Below are positions 1 through 6,237 of a stretch of DNA of 9,222 bases, one piece after another (position 1 is the first letter of the stretch; every line of letters starts with the position of its first letter). Source of the stretch: an uncultured Lachnospiraceae bacterium (lineage in GTDB: Bacteria; Bacillota_A; Clostridia; Lachnospirales; Lachnospiraceae). The DNA lies in NCBI GenBank assembly GCA_946614075.1, contig CAMOGO010000034.1:1-9222 (forward strand), read 5' to 3'. The translations under genes were made by a program, and so were the position numbers. Below the pieces are notes generated by a model. The model saw only the letters and a program-made list of their open reading frames with translations. It made no database searches and was not told where the DNA came from.

Positions 1-1026
1 GCCCTGATCCTCGCTGACCGGGATGAAGGCGCCGCTCAGGCCGCCGACATAGGAGGAGGCCATGACGCCGCCCTTTTTGACCTGGTCATTCAAAAGAGCC
101 AAGGCAGCTGTCGTTCCCGGCGCTCCCGCATACTCCAGGCCAATCTCGCACAGGATGTCTGCGACACTGTCGCCGACCGCCGGTGTGGGGGCAAGAGACA
201 GGTCAACGATGCCAAAGGGCACATCCAGTCTGCGGGAGGCCTCGCGCGCCACAAGCTGTCCGACGCGGGTGATCTTGAACGCCGTCTTCTTGATCGTCTC
301 GCAGAGAACCTCAAAGCTCTGCCCACGCACTCCCTCCAGGGCATGCTTCACGACACCAGGGCCGCTGACGCCGACGTTGATGATAGCGTCTGCCTCGGTC
401 ACTCCGTGAAATGCTCCGGCCATGAAAGGATTGTCATCCGGTGCATTGCAGAAAACAACCAGTTTCGCGCAGCCGAGGGAATCCCTCTCCTTTGTCGCCT
501 CCGCCGTCTCCTTGATCACCGTACCGAGAAGCCGGACCGCGTCCATATTCAGCCCCGTCTTGGTCGAGCCAACATTAATCGAGGAGCAGACCAGCTCCGT
601 CTGCGACAGAGCCAGCGGAATCGAGCGGATCAAAAGCTCATCCGCCGGCGTCATTCCCTTGGAAACCAGAGCGCTGTAGCCACCGATGAAATTCACACCA
701 ACGTCATGCGCCACCCGGTCAAGGGTTTTGGCGATGCTTACGAAATCCTCCTCCGTCCGGCAAGCACTTCCGCCCACCAGCGCAATGGGTGTCACGGATA
801 TCCTTTTGTTGACGATCGGGATGCCGAATTCCTTAGCGATCTCCTCGCCGGTCTCTACCAGATGGCAGGTCTTGGCGTATATCTTCCGGTAAATATTTTC
901 GTTCAGCCGCTCCAGATCATCCGTGATGCAGTCTAAGAGGCTGATTCCCATCGTGATCGTACGCACGTCGAGATTGTCATGCTCGATCATCTGGTTGGTT
1001 TCATTGACTTCATAGATATTGATCAT
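1..1026 (-). CDS. PFL family protein (UPF0210 / DUF711), 3' end beyond window
   Basis: The reading frame is open from an ATG at 1024-1026 to the left edge: 342 codons with no stop. The product begins [20 protein letters not shown], and its visible end reads [19 protein letters not shown]. Recognisable family segments include [19 protein letters not shown] near the N-terminus, [38 protein letters not shown] and [14 protein letters not shown]. From family knowledge, these proteins are about 450 residues long, so roughly 110 C-terminal residues should lie outside the window. A solved relative has a ten-stranded barrel resembling pyruvate formate-lyase, hence the name, but the reaction is unknown. 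The start is supported by AGGGGG at 1035-1040, 8 bases upstream. The gene follows the ACT-domain gene by 15 bases; this pair is recurrent in Firmicutes, which suggests that the ACT protein senses a ligand for this one (inference). It is the last gene of the 3011-to-1 operon that I can see. Confidence 0.93.
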   Translation of the reverse strand, partial: MINIYEVNETNQMIEHDNLDVRTITMGISLLDCITDDLERLNENIYRKIYAKTCHLVETGEEIAKEFGIPIVNKRISVTPIALVGGSACRTEEDFVSIAKTLDRVAHDVGVNFIGGYSALVSKGMTPADELLIRSIPLALSQTELVCSSINVGSTKTGLNMDAVRLLGTVIKETAEATKERDSLGCAKLVVFCNAPDDNPFMAGAFHGVTEADAIINVGVSGPGVVKHALEGVRGQSFEVLCETIKKTAFKITRVGQLVAREASRRLDVPFGIVDLSLAPTPAVGDSVADILCEIGLEYAGAPGTTAALALLNDQVKKGGVMASSYVGGLSGAFIPVSEDQG

Positions 1027-1041
1027 CCTGAAATCCCCCTT

Positions 1042-1314
1042 TTAGATGCGGTGCATGCTGTCAAAAATATCCTCCCGCTGCACGCGGATCACTACGCCGA
1101 TGCTGCGGCCAAGCTCTGAGAGGTCATCTGCCATCTCTCCTACCTTTTTGTCCGAAGCCGAGGTATCGACGATCATCATCATATTAAAGAAACCCGATAC
1201 GATCGTCTGAGAGATGTCAAGTATATTGGTGCTGTGCTCCGCCAGATATGTACATACTCTGGCAATAATGCCGATCGTGTCCTTGCCGACGACCGTAATG
1301 ATGGTTCTTTCCAT
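1042..1314 (-). CDS. Small ACT domain-containing protein (UPF0237 family)
   Basis: This is a stand-alone ACT domain of 90 residues, beginning MERTIITVVGKDTIGIIARV and ending REDIFDSMHRI. The pattern is typical of the family: a first strand (RTIITVVGKD), the GIIARVCTYLAEH helix, the NILDISQTIV strand and FFNMMMIVD. ACT domains usually bind amino acids and act as regulatory modules in the cytoplasm; no specific ligand can be read here. Two in-frame ATGs compete, at 1320 and 1314. I prefer 1314 because GAGGA (1321-1325) then lies 6 bases upstream, whereas it would directly abut the ATG at 1320, and because family members usually start at the M-x-R-T-I-I-T-V position. If 1320 is used the protein gains Met-Asn. 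The gene lies 28 bases after the J-domain stop codon and 15 bases before the PFL-family start, so all are probably on one transcript. Confidence 0.92.
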   Translation of the reverse strand: MERTIITVVGKDTIGIIARVCTYLAEHSTNILDISQTIVSGFFNMMMIVDTSASDKKVGEMADDLSELGRSIGVVIRVQREDIFDSMHRI

Positions 1315-1342
1315 ATTCATTCCTCGCTTTGCATTTATTGTT

Positions 1343-2179
1343 CTAGTACCGGAACCCTCTCCCGCCGCAGCCCAGGCCGTTTCCGAAGCAGCAAAGGTTC
1401 AAAACCAGATTCAGGATCAACATTCTCATACACCAGTTTCCGCTTGACATGAATGGCCTGCCACCGTATTCCTGGCCCATGGTACGATACCACGTTCCTC
1501 CATTTTCCAGCTGGCCAACCAACTGCTGGTAGGTGATATTACCCGGCTCCATGGCGGATGCTTTCCGAGCGTGTTCTCTGGCCGTTGCGTTATTACCAAT
1601 CCCTGCATTTGCGATCGCGCTGTAATAGTACCACTGTGCTGTGCGCTCGGAGATCGAGCCAAGCACGGTCAACGCTTCCTGATAATAACCGTTCTGGATA
1701 TAATTCACCGCAGCCCGCATATGGGTAGAGTATTCATCCTGCCCGGAAGAAGCCTCCTGACGTCCTCCTCCATAGGCTCCACCGAAATCACCGAAACCGC
1801 CAAACGGGCCATAGCCACCAAAGCCTCCAAAACCGCCGAAGCCACCATAGCCTGTGTTCTGATTCTGGTAGGTTCCGGATCCATAGTATCCCTGAGAGCT
1901 GCTTGTCTGACCATTCTGGTATCCGCCTTGATAGCCGCCGTAACCCTGTGACTGGCCCGAGCCATAGGCTCCATAGCCATTTGTACCATGCTCCCTGTCA
2001 TGGACGATCTGATCATAGGCCTGTTGCACCTGCTTGAATTTTTCCTCTGCCTGTGCCGCATTCGGATTGTTGACATTCGCGTCCGGGTGATACATCCGGC
2101 TGAGTGTCCGATAGGCTTTCTTGACCTCTTCATCGCTTGCCGAGGGAGATACCCCAAGCACTTTATACGGATCTGCCAT
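1343..2179 (-). CDS. J-domain (DnaJ-like) protein with Gly/Tyr/Phe-rich linker and TPR-like region
   Basis: The 278-residue product opens with a J domain at residues 4-60 ([20 protein letters not shown]) with the essential HPD tripeptide at 31-33, so it should stimulate the ATPase of an Hsp70 (DnaK) in the cytoplasm. Residues 64-138 are a low-complexity Gly/Tyr/Gln/Phe segment with runs of GGF. Residues 149-220 look helical and TPR-like ([20 protein letters not shown], then [13 protein letters not shown] and [11 protein letters not shown]). The tail (251-278) is hydrophobic and Cys/Gly-rich ([13 protein letters not shown]). It lacks the zinc-finger and C-terminal substrate domains of classical DnaJ, so it is a specialised co-chaperone and not dnaJ itself. 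The start overlaps the DUF5685 gene by 17 bases; AAAGGA at 2191-2196 is 11 bases upstream. The overlap argues for translational coupling and a shared function with DUF5685. The client is unknown. Confidence 0.92.
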   Translation of the reverse strand: MADPYKVLGVSPSASDEEVKKAYRTLSRMYHPDANVNNPNAAQAEEKFKQVQQAYDQIVHDREHGTNGYGAYGSGQSQGYGGYQGGYQNGQTSSSQGYYGSGTYQNQNTGYGGFGGFGGFGGYGPFGGFGDFGGAYGGGRQEASSGQDEYSTHMRAAVNYIQNGYYQEALTVLGSISERTAQWYYYSAIANAGIGNNATAREHARKASAMEPGNITYQQLVGQLENGGTWYRTMGQEYGGRPFMSSGNWCMRMLILNLVLNLCCFGNGLGCGGRGFRY

Positions 2180-3011
2180 GCTGTTCTTTTTCCTTTCGTC
2201 TCAGGGTCGTAATCCCAAAGCGGGTCCAGACACCTGAATACAGTATATTTCTCAAGATCTCAACTCCGGTCAGGATCGGCAGCCGCTCAAAGGACCGGCA
2301 GCATTCCGCCATCATCATATTGAGATACTCCTCACAATCCTCTACACTTGCACCCTGTCGGATCCGGATCAGGAACGGATTGTAATTGCCGCTCTTCTCA
2401 TCTTTTTCCAGATCCTCATAGGCATCCATGAGATAAATGAATTTACCCAGATAAAACCCGATCCGCCGAAGCTCCTCGGTCCAGTTGTCCTCCCGGACCG
2501 CGAACATCTCCGCCGTGATCTGACCAAAAAGTCCGGAAGCGCGGTCGATATCCGGATCGCCTTCCTTCTCGCATATCTCCAGCTGCCGCAGGCGGTCCGC
2601 AATCAGCTCCGCTTTTGCCGGATGCTTTGCCTCCGCCTTCCGGAAAGCTCCCTTCAGAGCAGCTGACATGGCGCCCTTCGGAATATTCCGCTCATCCTTC
2701 CAGTCATCGACGCACTGGAAATAGGCCAGCAGCACATTCATATCTGCTGCGTAGGCCGTGAACTCATTCGTCCGGCTCTGATGCTTCGAAAGCGGATGCG
2801 GTATACAGCGTACCTCACGGCAAGGAGTCTCCGGCTCGTACAGTCCCGTCAGCAATATCACCAGGAAGGTTGCATCATAGGTCAGACTCAGCTGCCCCGG
2901 AATCCCATAGGTTTTTTGCAGTTCCCCGCAAAGTCCGCAGTAGAAGGAGTGATACCATTCATATTCCCGGATTTTCAGCTCCGGCTGATTGACAGTGACA
3001 TATCCAAACAT
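2163..3011 (-). CDS. DUF5685 family protein with isoprenoid-synthase-like Asp-rich motifs
   Basis: The 282-residue protein starts [20 protein letters not shown] and continues with YCGLCGEL. It matches what I know of DUF5685, a Clostridia family usually encoded beside a J-domain gene; no function is established. No signal peptide is visible, so it is probably cytoplasmic. Residues 102-107 read DDWKDE, and residues 196-204 read DAYEDLEKD, followed by NYNPF. The spacing of about 90 residues and the helical context resemble the two Mg-diphosphate-binding motifs of the squalene/phytoene synthase fold (inference). Four cysteines, C25/C28 (CGLC) and C64/C69, could form a metal or disulfide site. The ATG at 3009-3011 has AGGGGG at 3025-3030, 13 bases upstream, which is a rather long spacing. 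The 3' end overlaps the J-domain gene by 17 bases. It is the first gene of the operon, behind the promoter at 3088-3116. Confidence 0.85.
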   Translation of the reverse strand: MFGYVTVNQPELKIREYEWYHSFYCGLCGELQKTYGIPGQLSLTYDATFLVILLTGLYEPETPCREVRCIPHPLSKHQSRTNEFTAYAADMNVLLAYFQCVDDWKDERNIPKGAMSAALKGAFRKAEAKHPAKAELIADRLRQLEICEKEGDPDIDRASGLFGQITAEMFAVREDNWTEELRRIGFYLGKFIYLMDAYEDLEKDEKSGNYNPFLIRIRQGASVEDCEEYLNMMMAECCRSFERLPILTGVEILRNILYSGVWTRFGITTLRRKEKEQHGRSV

Positions 3012-3051
3012 GAAGTATTCCGATCCCCCTTTGCAAATCCTTCCTGCAGCC

Positions 3052-3079
3052 GCACTCCGATTATCTCCTCAAAGAGTGC
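3052..3079 (-). other. Small stem-loop in the 5' leader of the DUF5685 operon
   Basis: GCACTC (plus strand 3052-3057) and GAGTGC (3074-3079) form a perfect 6-bp inverted repeat with a 16-base loop. If transcription starts near 3081, as predicted from the promoter at 3088-3116, this stem sits almost at the 5' end of the message. That is a position where stem-loops commonly protect transcripts. The loop contains GAGGAG, but this is about 50 bases from the ATG, so it is not the ribosome binding site. A short stem could also occur by chance. Confidence 0.35.
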
Positions 3080-3087
3080 TTTTTGTA

Positions 3088-3116
3088 ATGATACAGCCCC
3101 GGATTTTTCTTGTCAA
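3088..3116 (-). promoter_or_regulatory. Predicted sigma-A promoter of the DUF5685-J-ACT-PFL operon
   Basis: On the minus strand a perfect -35 box TTGACA (3111-3116) is followed by exactly 17 bases and then TATCAT (3088-3093), a 5-of-6 match to TATAAT. Transcription would start near 3081, giving a leader of about 70 bases before the DUF5685 ATG. The -35 box overlaps the loop and the first bases of one arm of the 13-bp inverted repeat at 3094-3127, and the spacer contains the rest of the loop and the other arm. Promoter and hairpin are therefore nested. This is the best match to a housekeeping promoter in the intergenic regions of the window. Confidence 0.7.
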
Positions 3117-3127
3117 ATCCGGGGCTG
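3094..3127 (-). terminator. Perfect 13-bp inverted repeat after the sortase gene (terminator-like hairpin or operator)
   Basis: CAGCCCCGGATTT (3094-3106) and AAATCCGGGGCTG (3115-3127) pair perfectly around an 8-base loop, starting 10 bases after the sortase stop codon. The position and the GC-rich stem suit an intrinsic terminator of the pilus operon. However, the minus strand continues TATCATTACAAAAA, which is a poor T-tract, and the plus-strand side has none either. Because a promoter is threaded through the repeat, an operator role for a dimeric regulator is an alternative. Confidence 0.55.
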
Positions 3128-3137
3128 AAAATTCATA

Positions 3138-4334
3138 CTATTTTAATAAAAATTCCTTTGGAACGTATCGTTTCGCGTCACGGCGGATGAAAGCCTTTCC
3201 AAGCCGCTTTCTCCGGCGGTGTGCGTACCAGGCATTGCGCAGGTTATTGGCCAGCAGATAAGCTGCCGGAGCTGCCGCAGAGCCGGTCGCCACAGACTTG
3301 CGATACTCCTTAAGCCAGATCGATCCGCGTTCCCTGTCATCCGCTGCCGTTCTTTGACCTTCTGCCATTCTTCGTCCCTCTTCCATGTTCTTTTCGGAAG
3401 TGCTTTGTCCTTTCCCTGTGCCGTCCTGGCCGGTCCTTTCCGTTCCGATTTCTGTGGAATCCCGGCTAGTGCTTCCCGCTCCGATTTCTGTGGGATCCCG
3501 GCCGGTCCTTTCCGCTCCGTTTTCTGCAGGATCCTCCGCAGCTTCTCCGCTTTCTTCCACATGATTCCGGATCACGCGTCTGCCGCGGACGAGCAGCCTG
3601 TGTGTATTGATACCATACGGCGTGCAGGTTAAAAGGGTCACGTAATCCCTGCCCGGCTCGATACGCAGGGCCTCCGTCTCGGTCGGCAAGATGACCTGGA
3701 TCTGATCCACCTCATACGTCAGCTCCTGCCCAAGGACAGACAGCGTAAAATAATCTCCTATCCGCAGAAGGTCCAGATCGGTAAAAAGTTTCCTCTCGGC
3801 TCTCCCCGTATGCCCGGTCAATATCGCATGGGTCCCATCTCCACCCACCGGCAGAGAGGATTGAGGCATATGGCCAACCCCGGCGGAAAGGGCATCCTCT
3901 CCTGTCCCGTGCGCGACAGGGAGCCTTAGCCCGATCGCAGGAATGGTCAGGTATCCCATCAGTCCCTCTCCGTCCTGGTTCAGAAGGTCTTTGTAAACGT
4001 CTTCCTTAAGACTTAACGATCCCCAGGTGCTGCCCTGACAATCGACCCCTAAGGCTGCCTGCAAAAGAGCCTCATTATAATCGATACAAGCCTTCCTCTC
4101 AGCCTCCAGGTCTTCTTCTGCTCTTTCCTCCATCGAAGCCTCATAGACAGAATACACCTCATCCTGCTGCCTCTCATACCAGCTCTGTGCCGCCAATGGG
4201 TAAAGAACAGCGGCAAGACTCGCCAGGAAGCCCAAGGTGGGCAGGAGGAGAAGCCCCCTTGCGGTCTTGGGCTTTCCTCCTTTTCCCTGTTTCAGGCGTC
4301 TGCGGCGTGAAGGAAGACCGTGTCTTCCTTTCAT
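3138..4334 (-). CDS. Class C (pilin-polymerising) sortase with long repeat-containing C-terminal tail
   Basis: The 398-residue protein has a basic N-terminus, one membrane segment at about 28-49, and a sortase domain at about 118-256. Catalytic residues are visible: His175 in TGHTG, Cys237 in TLLTC and Arg246 in NTHRLLVRG. The segments GLMGYLTIPAIGLRLPVAHG, GVGHMPQSSLPVGG and TCTPYGINTHRLLVRG are diagnostic of class C enzymes, which link pilin subunits by transpeptidation outside the membrane. The usual DP[FW] lid motif is not visible between the membrane segment and the domain (the region reads GVDCQGSTW). After residue 256 there is a hydrophilic tail of about 140 residues with three 12-residue repeats (273-308) and a strongly basic end (HRRRKRLGKAFIRR); I see no clear second membrane segment, which class C sortases usually have. 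The start overlaps the backbone pilin stop as ATGA and has no good ribosome binding site of its own, so translation is probably coupled. Confidence 0.93.
   Translation of the reverse strand: MKGRHGLPSRRRRLKQGKGGKPKTARGLLLLPTLGFLASLAAVLYPLAAQSWYERQQDEVYSVYEASMEERAEEDLEAERKACIDYNEALLQAALGVDCQGSTWGSLSLKEDVYKDLLNQDGEGLMGYLTIPAIGLRLPVAHGTGEDALSAGVGHMPQSSLPVGGDGTHAILTGHTGRAERKLFTDLDLLRIGDYFTLSVLGQELTYEVDQIQVILPTETEALRIEPGRDYVTLLTCTPYGINTHRLLVRGRRVIRNHVEESGEAAEDPAENGAERTGRDPTEIGAGSTSRDSTEIGTERTGQDGTGKGQSTSEKNMEEGRRMAEGQRTAADDRERGSIWLKEYRKSVATGSAAAPAAYLLANNLRNAWYAHRRRKRLGKAFIRRDAKRYVPKEFLLK
3411..3518 (-). repeat. Three 36-bp tandem repeats in the sortase C-terminal tail
   Basis: The DNA repeats with a 36-bp period and encodes three diverged 12-residue units: GAERTGRDPTEI, GAGSTSRDSTEI and GTERTGQDGTGK. 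The plus strand shows the same core three times, for example GCTCCGATTTCTG and GTTCCGATTTCTG. The period is a multiple of three, so copy-number change would keep the frame and only alter tail length. The units are hydrophilic and charged, as expected of a flexible linker. Confidence 0.8.
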
Positions 4335-6115
4335 CTCGAATATCTGCGGCGAAGCAGCAGGAAGACGCCCACCGACGCAAAGGCCAGCATGCTTCCAAAC
4401 AGAGGGATCAAAAACAGGCCATCGTCACCGGTCAGAGGTACTTTGGGCATAAGGGTATTAATCACCGTAAGCGGCACCAGGGCATTCGCGGAAAGGCCGC
4501 TCTTTGCCATCGTCGTTTTCTCTCCGTTTACAAAGGCAGAACCGACGCGGCTGTGGTCTCCTGCTGTGGAGACAATCCGGATCTCAATCTCATCCTTTAA
4601 CAGCAGATATCCTTCCGCCGTCGCGATTTCCTCTGCGTAATAGGTATCATCCTCCAGTCCTAGAATCGTCAGACTTCCCTTTGCATCCGGGGTAAAGACG
4701 GTCGCGGTATCCTTCGTCCCATCGATGGTTCCATCCGCCGCATACACACCATCCTTCAGCTTAACCGCCTTGATATAGTAGCCATCGGAAGCATTTCGCA
4801 CGACGAATTCCGCCTTGGTGGGATCGCCACCGGCAGACTGAAACTCCTTGGTGAGCGCCAGCCCATAGGTGTAAACGATGCAGTCATCCTTCAAGGTCTT
4901 GCTGTAATCGCGGTTCGTACGCCGCCAGGTAAGCACTACCTCGTTGGGATTACCCGTGTCACCGTAGACGACCGTCTCATCCTTATTCAGAGTGCAGCGG
5001 TAGTCGATCACCAGGTTGTATTCGGAGTAAGCCGGATTGATTTCCGCCAGTCCTGCCTCCGTCATCTGAATGGTCATGATCTCATTGTCCCCGGCATCGG
5101 TCTGGTAGCTGACTGTAAATTTCGGTGTCGCATCCGTCTGGGTCCAGACGGCCTTCTGATCCGAGCCGCTCTTCCAGGTCAGAGTTACATCGTTCTTGGT
5201 GTAAGTGATGCCAGGCGACAGGGTATCCACAAAGGTATACTCCGTCAGATAGGTAGCATGGGACGTGATCCTGGGAAGCTGGCTCGTGACACGGTACGCC
5301 AGGACATCTCCGTCCGACGCGGTTGCCGTATCTGCATAGGTGATCGCAGCTGCGCTTGTCACCTCGGCAACCTCCTTGCTCAGCGTCGGATCCCCGGTCT
5401 CATTCTTAGGGTATACGGTCACATCGTACATCCAGCTCTCCCCGGTCGGATCCGTCATCGGCAGCGACACCAGGAAGGGATTGACGGTAGAGACTACATT
5501 GTCAGGAACGTAGGTCTCCGCGACGAGGTACATGCCGAGCGCAAGCCCATTGACACTGGTCTTTCCGGATGCGCCTGTCTCTGTCATGACGGAACCATGC
5601 GCGATGCAGTAGTCCTCCAAGGCATTTCTGGTACCGATCTCATCCCGGGCGAGAGCACCCTGCAGCGTCTCGCTGAGGACGTTTGAGGTAAAGTACGTCC
5701 TGCCGGAGGCTGTCTTTACCGCCTTGCTCATATCAAGCCCCAGCGACTGCAGCTGAGCAAGGGAATCCGCATCCAGACCATAGACTACCTTGACCTCGGC
5801 CTGTCCAGGTGATGTGATCTGTGTGTGCATATCCACATCGGCGATCCGGTAGTAGGTGAATTTGACGCCTTTCAGGGCATAGTCCGCAAAGCTCTGCTCG
5901 ACCTGCGTGTTGACCGTTCCATTTCCCGCTTCCCCCAGTGACAGACCGTTTTCCTCTGCCTCTGTCAGATCGTATTTGTAAAGTGTCAAGGACGCCGAAC
6001 GATTGGTGTCGATCAGCGAAGGGCTTGCCGCTGCTGCCATAGCGCTTGCGGAAAAGGCAGCAATTCCCAGGACTGCCGCCAAAGCGCCAGCCAGTATGTG
6101 TTTTCTGATTCTCAT
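4331..6115 (-). CDS. Sortase-anchored backbone (major) pilin, SpaA/FimA-like isopeptide-domain protein
   Basis: The 594-residue product has a Sec signal peptide (residues 1 to about 28, ending SASAMAAA) and a C-terminal sorting signal: VPLTG at 559-563, a hydrophobic segment, then RRRYSR. YPKN at 235-238 is the pilin motif, and Lys237 is the expected acceptor for sortase-made links between subunits. Three domains can be inferred: D1 at about 40-235 (SLTLYKYDL); D2 at about 245-410, resembling the fimbrial isopeptide D2 domain (PTLSKEV, YTFVDTLSPGITYTKNDVTL, GNPNEVVLTW); and a Cna-B-like D3 at about 415-555 (TYGLALTKE), with an E-box-like element in which Glu496 precedes GY at 502-503. Intramolecular Lys-Asn bonds are expected from the family but are not proven here. 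The ATG at 6113-6115 has AAAGGA about 7 bases upstream. The leader is a 13-bp tandem-repeat array, and the 3' end overlaps the sortase by 4 bases. Confidence 0.93.
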   Translation of the reverse strand: MRIRKHILAGALAAVLGIAAFSASAMAAAASPSLIDTNRSASLTLYKYDLTEAEENGLSLGEAGNGTVNTQVEQSFADYALKGVKFTYYRIADVDMHTQITSPGQAEVKVVYGLDADSLAQLQSLGLDMSKAVKTASGRTYFTSNVLSETLQGALARDEIGTRNALEDYCIAHGSVMTETGASGKTSVNGLALGMYLVAETYVPDNVVSTVNPFLVSLPMTDPTGESWMYDVTVYPKNETGDPTLSKEVAEVTSAAAITYADTATASDGDVLAYRVTSQLPRITSHATYLTEYTFVDTLSPGITYTKNDVTLTWKSGSDQKAVWTQTDATPKFTVSYQTDAGDNEIMTIQMTEAGLAEINPAYSEYNLVIDYRCTLNKDETVVYGDTGNPNEVVLTWRRTNRDYSKTLKDDCIVYTYGLALTKEFQSAGGDPTKAEFVVRNASDGYYIKAVKLKDGVYAADGTIDGTKDTATVFTPDAKGSLTILGLEDDTYYAEEIATAEGYLLLKDEIEIRIVSTAGDHSRVGSAFVNGEKTTMAKSGLSANALVPLTVINTLMPKVPLTGDDGLFLIPLFGSMLAFASVGVFLLLRRRYSR

Positions 6116-6148
6116 TTTTCTTTCCTTTCGTCGATAGAAGTGTCTAAT

Positions 6149-6237
6149 ATGTGCTTCTGATGTGTTCCTTTGATGTGTGTTTTTAATGTGTGTTTTTGAT
6201 GTGTGCTTTTAATATGTGCTTTTGATGCGGGCTTTTA
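6149..6237 (-). repeat. 13-bp tandem-repeat array between tip and backbone pilin genes
   Basis: On the plus strand six 13-base units start at 6160, 6173, 6186, 6199, 6212 and 6225, preceded by an 11-base partial unit at 6149. A typical unit is ATGTGTGTTTTTG. The last base of the unit alternates regularly between A and G, giving a 26-base super-period. The final unit (6225-6237) runs into the tip-protein stop codon at 6235-6237. On the mRNA (minus) strand the units read TAAAAACACACAT or CAAAAACACACAT: A/C-rich, almost without G, so unstructured. The array fills most of the 119-base gap before the backbone pilin ribosome binding site. It has no spacers and so is not a CRISPR array. Confidence 0.9.

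Noticed and set aside
343..936. Plus-strand open frame of 197 codons.
   Set aside because: It lies entirely antisense to the clearly recognisable PFL-family gene and encodes nothing family-like.
1318..1320. ATG at 1320 as the ACT-protein start.
   Set aside because: GAGGA directly abuts this ATG with no spacing, while the second ATG at 1314 has 6 bases and fits the usual N-terminus of the family. It is not strictly excluded.
3052..3084. Plus-strand terminator: GCACTC...GAGTGC followed by TTTTT.
   Set aside because: The shape is terminator-like on the plus strand, but no plus-strand gene precedes it and the stem is only 6 bp. The 5' leader reading on the minus strand is kept at low confidence.
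4427..4441. The VPLTG sorting motif as a sign that the backbone pilin is degenerate.
   Set aside because: A non-Leu first residue is tolerated in many pilin substrates, and the hydrophobic segment and positive tail follow normally. The YPKN motif is also intact.
6149..6237. Possible CRISPR array.
   Set aside because: The units are only 13 bases, directly adjacent, with no spacers and no cas genes in the window. It is a simple tandem repeat.
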